DNA of 64,000 bases, from positions 5,890,001-5,954,000 of the forward strand of contig NZ_JACBZH010000001.1 in assembly GCF_013407855.1 (NCBI RefSeq). The letters are read 5' to 3'. Source of the stretch: Actinopolymorpha rutila (lineage in GTDB: Bacteria; Actinomycetota; Actinomycetes; Propionibacteriales; Actinopolymorphaceae). The notes below the pieces were generated by a model. That model was not told the DNA's origin. It ran no database searches and saw only the letters and a program-made list of their open reading frames with translations. Shown here one piece after another: positions 7,385 to 17,882 of the stretch; the stretch's first letter is position 1; each line of letters begins with the position of its first letter. The translations under genes were made by a program, and so were the position numbers.

Positions 7385-8455
7385 TCAGGCGCCCTTGCGC
7401 TCCTGGACGGGGGTTTCCTCGCGGGCGTCGGCCTCGACGGCCTTCGCCGGCGCGGCCTTCTCGGCGGCGTCACCGTCGGCGGGCTGGTCGCGCTTGGCGT
7501 CCTGCTCGGCGTCCGAGGACCTGCCCTGGGCCTCCTGCTGGGCGGCGCGCTCCTCTTCGGCGATCCGGGCGCGTACCTCCCACGCCTTGAGGTCGACGAC
7601 CGTGGGTGCCTCGGGGAGGCTCTTCCACAGCTCCGGCGCCGCGGATTGCCCCTCCTCCTCCGGCTTGTCGGCCTTCTCGGCCGCCGGCGTGTGCTCGGCC
7701 TCGGGCTTGTCGACCTTCTCGGCGGCCTTGTCCTTGTCCGCGGCCTTGTCCTTGTCCGCGGCCTTGTCCTTGTCCGCGGGCTTGTCGGCCTTCTTCGCGG
7801 GCTCGGCCTTCTTCGCGGGCTCGGCCTTCTTCGCGGGCTCGGCCTTCTTCGCGGGCTCGGCCTTCTCGGCGGCCTCCGCCTTCTCCGCAGCGGGCTTGGC
7901 CTTGTCCGCGGGCTCGGCCTTCTCCGCCGGCTTGACCGTTTCGGCGGATGCCTCGGACCGGACCCCTTCGCCGGCACCGGCGAGGCTGTCCCACTCCACC
8001 TGGTTTCCGCTGCCGACAGCACGCCGCTGGGTGCGCACCGGCGTCACCGCGCGGGCCACCGTGGTGACCTGCCCGACCTTCGCGGGCGGCGCGGCCTTCG
8101 GCGTACCGGCGGCCTCGTCACCCGTGGACTTGCCGGGGACCTCGAGCCGCTGGCGGTTGTTGGCGAGCGTGAAGCCCTGCGCCATCACCCGGACGTGTGC
8201 GGCGTACATCGCGGCGTAGGAACGCGCCTGGGCGGCCCGGTCGGCGCCGTGCGCGCGCCGGGCACGTAGTAGTTCGACGTCGTAGACGGCCACCGCGACG
8301 ACTCCGGACACGAGCGTGGTGATGGCAGCACCTGCCAGTAGCGCCGGAGCGCCCTGGGTGAGAGCGAACAACACCAGTGCGGCGCTCAGCACCAGCACCG
8401 GAGTCGCCACCCACCTGGCGAGATGACGTACGCGGTGATCCCCCTGACGTGGCAT
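7385..8455 (-). CDS. Lys/Ala-repeat protein with N-terminal membrane helices
   Basis: This is a 356-residue protein of unknown function. Residues about 13-60 form two hydrophobic helices. After a short conserved-looking soluble stretch (AAMYAAHVRVMAQGFTLANN), residues about 170-270 are almost only Ala, Lys, Glu, Pro and Asp. This part holds four AEPAKK hexads and three KDKAAD-type hexads, resembling histone H1-like or TolA-like tails. Its position after the folate genes parallels the Ala/Arg-rich membrane protein gene in Mycobacterium, but homology is not certain. A TAATCT box 6 nt upstream of the ATG suggests a leaderless message. Confidence 0.8.
   Translation of the reverse strand: MPRQGDHRVRHLARWVATPVLVLSAALVLFALTQGAPALLAGAAITTLVSGVVAVAVYDVELLRARRAHGADRAAQARSYAAMYAAHVRVMAQGFTLANNRQRLEVPGKSTGDEAAGTPKAAPPAKVGQVTTVARAVTPVRTQRRAVGSGNQVEWDSLAGAGEGVRSEASAETVKPAEKAEPADKAKPAAEKAEAAEKAEPAKKAEPAKKAEPAKKAEPAKKADKPADKDKAADKDKAADKDKAAEKVDKPEAEHTPAAEKADKPEEEGQSAAPELWKSLPEAPTVVDLKAWEVRARIAEEERAAQQEAQGRSSDAEQDAKRDQPADGDAAEKAAPAKAVEADAREETPVQERKGA
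7724..7777. repeat. 18-bp tandem repeat, three copies
   Basis: Three exact copies of an 18-bp unit (GGCCTTGTCCTTGTCCGC on the plus strand) encode the Lys-Asp-Lys-Ala-Ala-Asp hexads of the Lys/Ala-rich protein. Confidence 0.9.
7791..7862. repeat. 18-bp tandem repeat, four copies
   Basis: Four exact copies of TTCTTCGCGGGCTCGGCC encode the Ala-Glu-Pro-Ala-Lys-Lys hexads. Identity at the DNA level implies recent expansion or slippage rather than old conserved repeats. Confidence 0.92.
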
Positions 8456-8461
8456 GGGAGG

Positions 8462-8467
8462 AGATTA
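8462..8467 (-). promoter_or_regulatory. TAATCT -10 box, leaderless start
   Basis: The minus-strand TAATCT ends 6 nt before the ATG at 8455 of the Lys/Ala-repeat gene. No Shine-Dalgarno sequence is present. Confidence 0.4.
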
Positions 8468-8624
8468 CGGTTTGTCGCTGTCGATGTGTGGCATATCCGG
8501 CATTTACCGAGTGTCGACTACCTCACGTCACGAGGGCGACACGGGATCGGGACGAAACCGGCAGGAGCGCGCCCGTAAGCAGGCAGTCGGCCCCATGCGG
8601 CGCCGCAGGAACACGACGCGGACG

Positions 8625-9122
8625 TCAGGACTCGCGGCCGTTCCCGCCGCGCCGCGCGGCGCGCTCTTCCTGGTCGGGGTCCTCCGGCACCTTGCAGGCG
8701 CGTTCGAGCAGCAGCCCGCCGACCATGACGGCCACGGCGGCGACGACGGTCACCGCCGCCCGGATCACCCGGGTGCGGACGTCGGGGATGTCGGCGCTGG
8801 GAAGGAACCGGATCGCGATCCCGGCGTAGACCCCGGTGGCGAGCGCACCCACGAGCGCACTGGCCTTGGCCAGGGCGAGCAGCCGGACGGCGGTCAGCCC
8901 GTCGACCGAGCGCTGCTTGCGGTGGATCCGGTCGTACATGTACCACGCGCCGAGCAGCAGCAGGGCGGCGAAGAACGCCAGCCCGCCGGGCGCGGACCAC
9001 GGAGTCCGCCCGACCGTCTGCCCCATCGCCTGCAGGATGCCGACACCACTCCAGGCGACCGCGCCACCGATCAGGATCAGGGCGACCAGTACCGCTGGCC
9101 GCGTCGTACGCACCGGTCTCAC
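8625..9122 (-). CDS. DUF3180 membrane protein
   Basis: This 165-residue protein has four predicted transmembrane helices: VLVALILIGGAVAWSGVGIL, GLAFFAALLLLGAWYMY, ASALVGALATGVYAGIA and AAVTVVAAVAVMVGGLLL. It ends in a charged tail. It matches the DUF3180 family, which in actinobacteria nearly always follows folK. The biochemical role is unknown; gene order suggests a link with folate or pterin metabolism, or simply a conserved operon. The ATG overlaps the folK stop by 4 nt (9119-9122). Confidence 0.9.
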   Translation of the reverse strand: MRPVRTTRPAVLVALILIGGAVAWSGVGILQAMGQTVGRTPWSAPGGLAFFAALLLLGAWYMYDRIHRKQRSVDGLTAVRLLALAKASALVGALATGVYAGIAIRFLPSADIPDVRTRVIRAAVTVVAAVAVMVGGLLLERACKVPEDPDQEERAARRGGNGRES

Positions 9123-9685
9123 TCGATGCGCAGCTCGAGGCCGTGCACACGCGTGATCGTCGTGGTGTCCACCTCACCGGCGAGGTCGCCGACCCGGCCC
9201 TGGCCGGGAATCACGCCGTCGGCGTCGACCGACGCCCACGGGAGGACCACGAACGCCCGCTCGTGCGCGCGGGGGTGCGGGAGCACGAAGTCGTCCTCCT
9301 CGATCACCTTGTCGCCGACCACTACCAGGTCGACGTCGAGGGTGCGGGGAGCGCCCGGCTCGGTGCGAACCCGGCCGAAGGCGTCCTCGATCGCCAGCGC
9401 CCGCTCCAGCAGGGTGCGGGCGTGCAGCGTCGAGTCGACCACCACCACGGCGTTCAGGAAGTCGGGCGAGCCCTCGGGTCCGCCGACGGCCGCACTCTCA
9501 TAGACCGGCGACACCCCGACGACCTCGAGGTCCGGGGTGTCCGCCACCGCGTTCAGGGCGCCCTGCAGGTTGGCAACCCGGTCGCCCAGGTTGCTGCCCA
9601 GCGCGACCACGACCCGCCGGATCGGGCGGAACCCACCGGTCAACGTGTCGGCGTCGATGATGTGCGGGTTGGGGGTCTCGTTCAC
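9119..9685 (-). CDS. folK: 6-hydroxymethyl-7,8-dihydropterin pyrophosphokinase
   Basis: The enzyme transfers pyrophosphate from ATP to 6-hydroxymethyl-dihydropterin, the step before dihydropteroate synthase. The 188-residue sequence has the N-terminal ALGSNLGDR loop, PVYES, a FLNAVVVV strand and the metal/ATP signature GAPRTLDVDLVVVGD, followed by LPHPRAHERAFVVLPW. It overlaps both neighbours by 4 nt (ATGA), so folB, folK and the DUF3180 gene form one translationally coupled set. The first 25 or so residues before VVVALGSN are an extension that may be non-conserved. Confidence 0.95.
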   Translation of the reverse strand: MNETPNPHIIDADTLTGGFRPIRRVVVALGSNLGDRVANLQGALNAVADTPDLEVVGVSPVYESAAVGGPEGSPDFLNAVVVVDSTLHARTLLERALAIEDAFGRVRTEPGAPRTLDVDLVVVGDKVIEEDDFVLPHPRAHERAFVVLPWASVDADGVIPGQGRVGDLAGEVDTTTITRVHGLELRIE

Positions 9686-10044
9686 GTACGGCTCCGGTGG
9701 ATGGTCACGGCGACGTCGTCGAGCGAAAGCCCGACCGGCGCCTCGGGCTTGTGCAGGGTGACCTCGACGTGCTCGACCCGCGGGTGGTCGAGGCAGAGGT
9801 CGGCGACGCGCTGCGCCACCGTCTCGATGAGGTCAACGGGTTGCCTGCCCACGGCGTCGGCGACCTGGGTCGCCAGCAGTGAGTAGTCGAGTGTCTGCGA
9901 CAGGTCGTCGGCCAGGGCCGCCGGCCGGGTGTCGACGCCGAGTGCCACGTCGACCACGAAGGTCTGACCCTGTGCGCGCTCTTCCGGGTGGACACCATGG
10001 TGGCCGAAGACGCGGAGCCCACGCAGGGTGATCAGATCAGCCAC
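9682..10044 (-). CDS. folB: Dihydroneopterin aldolase
   Basis: This 120-residue cytosolic enzyme cleaves 7,8-dihydroneopterin to 6-hydroxymethyl-dihydropterin and glycolaldehyde. Family marks are ITLRGLRVFGHHGVHPEERAQGQ at the N-terminus, the TLDYSLLA stretch, the PVDLIETVAQRVADLCL helix containing the substrate-binding Glu, and VEVTLHKPEAPV. Length is normal for the family. It precedes folK with an ATGA overlap. folP lies 191 bp upstream, so a separate promoter in that gap is possible. Confidence 0.95.
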   Translation of the reverse strand: MADLITLRGLRVFGHHGVHPEERAQGQTFVVDVALGVDTRPAALADDLSQTLDYSLLATQVADAVGRQPVDLIETVAQRVADLCLDHPRVEHVEVTLHKPEAPVGLSLDDVAVTIHRSRT

Positions 10045-10235
10045 TATGTCCTCCTCCCGGTCGAAACATCCCTGGCCAGACAGTACCGGCGCGCCCAGTC
10101 ATAACGACAACCCGAGGGGCCTGTTTGTTTCGTTCGCGGCACGGCTGATGGCAGGGCGGGTGAGCGATCCCCACAGTGTTCACCACCCGCTCACGGCCTG
10201 GTCACAGCGTGTTCGCGGGGGTCGCCAGGTGGTGA

Positions 10236-11144
10236 TCACGTGCGGGTTTCGGGTCGGTCGCGGCCGGTGTCGTGCCCTGTCGGGGCCGCACCCCAGGCGG
10301 CGGCCACCTTGACACCGTCCAGAGTTGGCCGGACGGCGTGAGACCGGACACACCACGCACCGGCCGCCGCCGCCAGCACCGCGACCGCCGCGCTGGCGTC
10401 GTCGCGGCCGACGGTGCGTCGCCGTTGCCCGGTCTCGGGGTCGGCCAGCAGGTTTCCGAGGAACGTCTTGCGGGAGGCGGCGACCAGCACCGGGCGGCCG
10501 AGCGAGGCCAGCCGGTCGAACCCGGCCAGCAACGCCCAGTTGTGCTCGCCGGTCTTCGCGAACCCCAGGCCCGGGTCGATCGCCAGCCGCTCCGGCGCGA
10601 TGCCCGCGGCCTCGGCGGCCGCCAACCGGTCACCCAGCTCGGTGACCACCGTCTCCACCACGTCGTCGTAGGTCGCGTGCTGCTGCATCCGCGCCGAGTG
10701 CGCCCGCCAGTGCATACAGATGTACGGGACCCCCGCGCCCGCGACGAAGGGCAGCATCCGCGGATCGGCCAGGCCGCCGGACACGTCGTTGACCATCACC
10801 GCGCCGGCCTCGACCGTCTCCTGGGCGACCCGCGAGCGCATGGTGTCGACCGAGACCAGCGCACCGGCGCCGGCCAGCGCCCGCACGACCGGCAGGACCC
10901 GGGCCAGCTCCTCCTCCTCAGAGGGCCGGTCGGCGCCGGGACGGGTCGACTCACCGCCCACGTCGAGCAGGTCGGCGCCTTCGCCGAGCAGCTCGTGGCC
11001 GTGGGCGATCGCCTTGTCGGGCTCCAGCCACTGGCCGCCGTCGGAGAACGAGTCGGGCGTGACGTTGATGACCCCCATCACCAGCGCGCGGCGGGGCTGG
11101 GGCAGGCCAGGGAGGTATGCCGTGGGTACACCGCTCACCCGCAC
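10236..11144 (-). CDS. folP: Dihydropteroate synthase
   Basis: This enzyme condenses 6-hydroxymethyl-dihydropterin pyrophosphate with p-aminobenzoate and is the target of sulfonamides. Conserved loops are present: VMGVINVTPDSFSDGG, DVGGESTRPGA, VSVDTMRSRVA, MVNDVSGG, the IDPGLGFAKTGEHNW loop and VAASRKTFLG. The C-terminal extension after GVKVAAAWG is polar and probably disordered. The start is GTG 11144 or GTG 11138; a GAGGTGAGG Shine-Dalgarno lies just upstream and fits the second slightly better. It is separated from folE by an esterase gene and a DUF2795 gene on the other strand. Confidence 0.95.
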   Translation of the reverse strand: MRVSGVPTAYLPGLPQPRRALVMGVINVTPDSFSDGGQWLEPDKAIAHGHELLGEGADLLDVGGESTRPGADRPSEEEELARVLPVVRALAGAGALVSVDTMRSRVAQETVEAGAVMVNDVSGGLADPRMLPFVAGAGVPYICMHWRAHSARMQQHATYDDVVETVVTELGDRLAAAEAAGIAPERLAIDPGLGFAKTGEHNWALLAGFDRLASLGRPVLVAASRKTFLGNLLADPETGQRRRTVGRDDASAAVAVLAAAAGAWCVRSHAVRPTLDGVKVAAAWGAAPTGHDTGRDRPETRT

Positions 11145-11312
11145 GACCTCACCTCACTTCGTCTCGTGGCGCCCGGCGCCGGTGGCCAACGTCGGCGGCA
11201 GGCCTTGACGCGCAGTCAGGCCACCACGACCTTCAGCGCGACACCAACTCGGCATTCAGCTCGGCATCAGCCCAGCCATCTGCCCAGCCACCCCGAACCG
11301 GGAGGTCACCGG

Positions 11313-12404
11313 ATGTCCTTCGACCCCACCAGATCCGCGGCGCCGGCCGGCGTCGCCCGCGCGGCGATCGTAGAGCCTCGCTCCGACACCCGTCGCGTCG
11401 CCGTCCTCCTCGCCGCGTTCCTGCTCGCCCTGTCCGCCGTGGTCACCGTGGCACTGCCGGCCCGGACGGCTCGGGCGGCCGCGCCGGGCACACCGGCGGA
11501 GGCCACCACCGCCGACACCACCGCCGCGGCCGGTGGTGCCCGGGTCGTCGACGAGGAGCAGGTCGCGCCCCGCCAGGTCGACCTGACGATCGACTCACCG
11601 GCGCTCGGTACGACCGCCAAGGTCCGGTTGCTGACGCCGGACGGCTGGGAGCACCGGAGTCCGGGGCAGCACTGGCCGGTGCTCTACCTGCTGCACGGCT
11701 GCTGCGGCGACTACACCAGCTGGACAGCGCTCACCGACGTGGCCACCATCCCCGGGCTGCGGAACGTTCTCGTGGTGATGCCGGAGGCGGGCAACGTCGG
11801 CTTCTACAGCGACTGGTACAACGCCGGGCAGGCAGGTCCGCCCGCCTGGGAGCGGTTCCACCTGACGGAGGTACGCCGGATCGTCGAACGCGACTACGGC
11901 GCCGGCAACCGCCGGGTGGTCGCCGGGCTGTCGATGGGCGGCTTCGGCGCGTTGTCGTACGCCGGCCGGCACCCGGGGATGTTCCGCGCCGCCGCGTCGG
12001 ACAGCGGCGTCGTCGACACCCGGTACACGCCCGGCGCGACGCAGTTCGTCCTCGACCTGGCCGGCGGCTACGTCGACGACCCGCTGAGGCTGTGGGGCGA
12101 CCCGCGTGCCCAGGCGAGCGTGTGGGCCGCGCACAACCCGGCGGACCTGGTGCCCCGGCTGCGGCACCTCCCGCTCTACCTGTCCTGCGGCAACGGCCAG
12201 GCGGGTCCGCTCGACCCGCCGGGGCGCACGAGCGCGTACGAGACGCTCTTCGAGTCCGAGAATCGGGTGCTGGCCGACCGGCTGCGGCAGGCCGGGGCAC
12301 ATCAGCTGGAGACCCACTTCTACGGGCCCGGAACCCACAGCTGGCCTTACTGGCAACGCGAACTCCACCGCTCGCTGCCCATGCTGCTCGACGCCCTGCG
12401 CTGA
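11313..12404 (+). CDS. Secreted esterase of the Ag85/esterase-D family
   Basis: This is a 363-residue alpha/beta hydrolase. Residues about 30-55 form a signal-type hydrophobic segment (VLLAAFLLALSAVVTVALPA) ending near Ala-rich sites, so export is likely. The oxyanion region YLLHGCCGDYTSW, the nucleophile elbow AGLSMGGFGA with the catalytic Ser, and the C-terminal His in GPGTHSWPYW are all in place. Relatives are antigen 85 mycolyltransferases and tributyrin esterases; there is no evidence for a mycolate substrate here. A GGGAGG Shine-Dalgarno precedes ATG 11313. It is divergent from folP, with about 170 bp between them. Confidence 0.88.
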   Translation: MSFDPTRSAAPAGVARAAIVEPRSDTRRVAVLLAAFLLALSAVVTVALPARTARAAAPGTPAEATTADTTAAAGGARVVDEEQVAPRQVDLTIDSPALGTTAKVRLLTPDGWEHRSPGQHWPVLYLLHGCCGDYTSWTALTDVATIPGLRNVLVVMPEAGNVGFYSDWYNAGQAGPPAWERFHLTEVRRIVERDYGAGNRRVVAGLSMGGFGALSYAGRHPGMFRAAASDSGVVDTRYTPGATQFVLDLAGGYVDDPLRLWGDPRAQASVWAAHNPADLVPRLRHLPLYLSCGNGQAGPLDPPGRTSAYETLFESENRVLADRLRQAGAHQLETHFYGPGTHSWPYWQRELHRSLPMLLDALR

Positions 12405-12489
12405 TTGCCGGGGATTGCCGGGGAAGGGCCCGAAAGCCGGGGACCTTTGGTACGTTGACTGCGGGTGAGGGATGGGTCACAGCTCGAAA

Positions 12490-12513
12490 GGGCGGCGGAG
12501 ATTCCGGCCGCCC
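12490..12513 (+). promoter_or_regulatory. 5' leader stem-loop before DUF2795 gene
   Basis: GGGCGGC (12490-12496) pairs with GCCGCCC (12507-12513), with a further GGA/TCC pairing inside. It sits about 10 nt upstream of the AGGAG ribosome site, so it could be a transcript-stabilising or attenuating hairpin. It has no following U-tract. Confidence 0.35.
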
Positions 12514-12529
12514 ACGTGAAAGGAGAGTC

Positions 12530-12793
12530 ATGAGCCCCGCCACCGCCGACGTCACCGTCATCCCCCCGGCCGACGTCGCGCCCGCCGAGCCCGTCACCCG
12601 GGTCGAGATCCTGGAGATTCTCGACGACGCGTTCGCGACCGGCCCCGCCTCCCGCGGCCAGCTCGTCCAAACCGCACGTGCCCAGGGCGCCCGACGTGAG
12701 GTCGTCTCGCTGCTGGAGCAGATCCCCGACCGGCACTACATCCACCAGCGCCAGCTGTGGGTGCACATGCCGCACGTCCCGGTCGGGTTGTAG
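12530..12793 (+). CDS. DUF2795 small protein
   Basis: This 87-residue protein has an acidic, Pro-rich N-terminus. Its C-terminal half matches the actinobacterial DUF2795 pattern: ASRGQLVQTARAQGARREVV, LLEQIPDRHYIHQRQLW. This looks like a small helical domain. The function is unknown; some relatives are stress- or sporulation-associated, but nothing here shows that. An AGGAGAG Shine-Dalgarno lies 5 nt before ATG 12530. It is convergent to folE, with a strong terminator between them. Confidence 0.78.
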   Translation: MSPATADVTVIPPADVAPAEPVTRVEILEILDDAFATGPASRGQLVQTARAQGARREVVSLLEQIPDRHYIHQRQLWVHMPHVPVGL

Positions 12794-12903
12794 GACGAGG
12801 CGACCGGCCTCGAGGCACCACCCGAGTCCCCTTGCGCAGGCCGGATCCGCCCGCGCAGTACGAATCCCCCAGGTGAAGTTCGAATCCCTCTGTTCAGTAC
12901 GAC

Positions 12904-12943
12904 GGTGCCGGCGGCTCTCCCTGCCAGGAGGGCCGCCGGCACC
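12904..12943. terminator. Strong bidirectional hairpin between DUF2795 gene and folE
   Basis: Arms 12904-12915 and 12932-12943 are a perfect 12-bp match. Five more pairs (one G-U) extend inward to a 6-nt loop, giving a 17-bp stem. It is placed between two convergent genes, 60 bp past the folE stop. Confidence 0.75.
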
Positions 12944-13000
12944 GCTCGGGACAAAGTCGGGGCGTGGCCGCGTGCCAGGCGCCGGAGTCGGGGGCCCCGC

Positions 13001-13716
13001 TCAGGCGCCGATGATGAGGCTCATCGCCTCGGCCCGGGTCGTCGGGTCGCGCAGCTGTCCGCGCACCGCCGACGTCACGGTCTTCGCGCCCGGCTTGCGT
13101 ACGCCCCGCATGGTCATGCACAGGTGCTCGCACTCGATCACCACGATGACGCCGCGGGGAGACAGGATGCGCATCATCGCGTCCGCCACCTGGGTGGTGA
13201 GCCGCTCCTGCACCTGTGGCCGCTTCGCGTACACGTCGACCAGCCGGGCCAGCTTGGACAGCCCGGTGATCTGCCCCTCGGCGTTCGGGATGTAGCCGAT
13301 GTGCGCGTTGCCGGTGAACGGCACCAGGTGGTGCTCGCACACCGACCACACCTCGATGTCCTTGACCAGGACCATCTCGTCGTGGCCGAGGTCGAACGTC
13401 GTGCTCAGCACCGACTCCGGCGACATCCGGAGGCCGGCGAACATCTCGGCGTACGCCCGGGCGACCCGGGCCGGGGTGTCGCGCAGCCCCTCGCGGTCGG
13501 GGTCCTCCCCCACCGCGAGCAGCAGCTCACGGATGGCGCGTTCGGCCCGGCCGTGGTCGAACGGCGGTATCTCGGCGGCTTCGTGCAGATCTCTCACGTC
13601 AGTCACGCCACTCGCGTCTGCGGTCACGGCAGTCCTGTCGTCGGTCCCTGTGCCTCGTGGATCCCCGTTGGCCGGTCGTCGCCGGTCGTCGTCGGCCCGT
13701 CGATCCCGGCCGGGCG

Positions 13717-13720
<4 letters not shown>
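13001..13720 (-). CDS. folE: GTP cyclohydrolase I
   Basis: This enzyme converts GTP to 7,8-dihydroneopterin triphosphate, the first step of folate synthesis. It is 239 residues long with a polar, Arg/Asp-rich N-terminal extension of about 50 residues. The core shows GLRDTPARVARAYAEMFAG, the zinc ligands in SVCEHHLVPFTGNAHIGYIP, GLSKLARLVDVYAKRPQVQERLT and the second zinc Cys in ECEHLCMTMRGVRKPGAKTVTSA. The GTG start overlaps the ftsH stop by 4 nt, so translation is coupled to ftsH. Confidence 0.95.
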
Positions 13721-15738
<2,018 letters not shown>

Positions 15739-16152
15739 ACTCCCGGGGCTTTAGGCCCCGTCCCTCCTGCTCATCGTTCCGCATCGCCAGTGGGCGCTGC
15801 GGTGCTTCAGAACGACCGTCCCTCGAACGGTGATCGCACCGCTCTTGCCCCACGACGTGAGGAGAGTACGACGGTACACCGGCCACTCGGCCGACACACC
15901 ACGGCGTACTCTGGCCCGTCTATCTCAACAGACGCAACGTCGCAGGTCAGGTCGAGTGTTCCCAGCCGCACCCGTTAGTGGTGCGGATCTGGGCGAAACA
16001 ACCCCGAACCGGCACGCCGAGCGACGCGCCGACCTCGTGCGGTCGTGGCGGCTGCCTCCCAGTCGGCCTCCCTTCGGCGCCTCTCCTACCCGATGCCCGC
16101 CCGGTCGGCTGCTCAGTCCGGTGCCCGATCCGGGTGGTTCGGGCCGAGCCGT
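15739..16152. other. 414-bp intergenic region upstream of ftsH
   Basis: No convincing gene is seen. The stretch separates hpt from ftsH and should hold the ftsH promoter. The only structure I can point to is the small hairpin at 15744-15760 next to the ftsH start. Confidence 0.5.
15744..15760 (-). promoter_or_regulatory. Hairpin adjoining the ftsH ribosome-binding site
   Basis: A 6-bp stem (CGGGGC/GCCCCG) with a 5-nt loop ends 5 nt before the ftsH ATG and abuts the GGGAG ribosome site. It could modulate translation initiation; this is inference from position only. Confidence 0.35.
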
Positions 16153-16722
<570 letters not shown>

Positions 16723-16791
16723 CTCGAACCGGGCATCTGGCGTCAGCGTCCCACACCTGCCCGGCCTCGGGGACCCGCACCCCGCGCCGCG

Positions 16792-17805
16792 TCACCGCTC
16801 CCGGCGTAGGCGAATCTCTCCGTCACCCCGGGTGACCCGAACGTCGCCGGGCACCTCCACCCACGCCTGGCCGTGCCAGTCGGTGACCAGGGCGTCGAGC
16901 GCGCAGAGGTGGCCCGCGGTGAGGTCGGTGCCGGGGCAACCGGCCGCCAGGGCCGCGTGCCGCAGCACCCGGCGCCGGATCGCCGCCGGCAGCACGGCGA
17001 GCACCTCGACGTCGAGCGAGACCGCACTTCCGCCCTCCCCCGGACCCGTCAGCCGGGGCGTACGACATTTCGCGTACGCCTCGCCGGCCCACTCGTCCAG
17101 CGCGTCGGCGTCGTCTCGGAGCAGGTCACCGGTACGGGCCAGGGCGGCGGCGACGCCGGGGCCGAGCTCGCGTTCGAGCATCGGCAGCACCTGGTGGCGT
17201 ACCCGGGAGCGGGTGTACGCCGGGTCGGTGTTGTGCGGGTCGGACCAGAACCTCAGCCCCTCCGCCGTACACGCCGCCTCGGTGGTGGCGCGGGTCAGGC
17301 CGAGCAGGGGGCGGCGGTAGCGCCCGGCCTCGGCGCCGCCGGGCGACATCCCCGCCAGCGAACGCGTACCGGAGCCGCGGGCCAGGCCGAGGAGCACGGT
17401 CTCGGCCTGGTCGTCGAGGGTGTGCCCGAGCAGGACGGCGGCCGCGTCGTGCCGGTCGGCCACCTCGTCCAGCGCGGCGTACCGGGCCCGCCGGGCGGCC
17501 GCCTCGGGTCCGCCTGCTCCCTCGACTCGTACGGTCGCCGTCTCCACCGGCGACAGGCCGAGGGTCCGGAGGAACGCCTCGACCGCGGCGGCGCGCTCGG
17601 CCGACCCGGCCTGCAGCCCGTGGTCGACTGTCACAGCGCCGGCGGACCAGTCCGCCCGCGCGGCCTCGAACGCCGTGGCCGCGGCCAGCGCGGTGGAGTC
17701 GGCGCCGCCGGAGCAGGCCACCAGCACCCGCGCCCCCGGTGGGAGGTCGGCGAGTGCCCGGCGGACCGCCAGCCGGACCGACGCGACGGCGGGGTGCGGC
17801 CCCAT
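16792..17805 (-). CDS. tilS: tRNA(Ile)-lysidine synthetase
   Basis: TilS modifies C34 of the tRNA-Ile CAU anticodon to lysidine, using ATP and lysine, so that AUA is read as Ile. It has the PP-loop motif VLVACSGGADSTALAAA near residues 27-42, GLQAGSAERAAAVEAF, LLGHTLDDQAETVLLGLARGSGTRSLAGM and RPLLGLTRATTEA, then SRVRHQVLPMLE. At 337 residues it is the short actinobacterial type. A GGAGCGAAGG ribosome site precedes the ATG. It precedes hpt on the same strand. Confidence 0.95.
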   Translation of the reverse strand: MGPHPAVASVRLAVRRALADLPPGARVLVACSGGADSTALAAATAFEAARADWSAGAVTVDHGLQAGSAERAAAVEAFLRTLGLSPVETATVRVEGAGGPEAAARRARYAALDEVADRHDAAAVLLGHTLDDQAETVLLGLARGSGTRSLAGMSPGGAEAGRYRRPLLGLTRATTEAACTAEGLRFWSDPHNTDPAYTRSRVRHQVLPMLERELGPGVAAALARTGDLLRDDADALDEWAGEAYAKCRTPRLTGPGEGGSAVSLDVEVLAVLPAAIRRRVLRHAALAAGCPGTDLTAGHLCALDALVTDWHGQAWVEVPGDVRVTRGDGEIRLRRER

Positions 17806-17882
17806 GGATCAGCCTTCGCTCCGGTTCTTCGGTGCTGGTTCGGTGCGCGTTCGGATGCCGGTCGGTGCAGGTCGGTGCCGGG

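Noticed and set aside
12860..12895. TTCGAATCCC stretch resembling a tRNA T-loop
   Set aside because: The flanking bases do not pair into a T-stem, and no acceptor, D or anticodon arms could be found around it.
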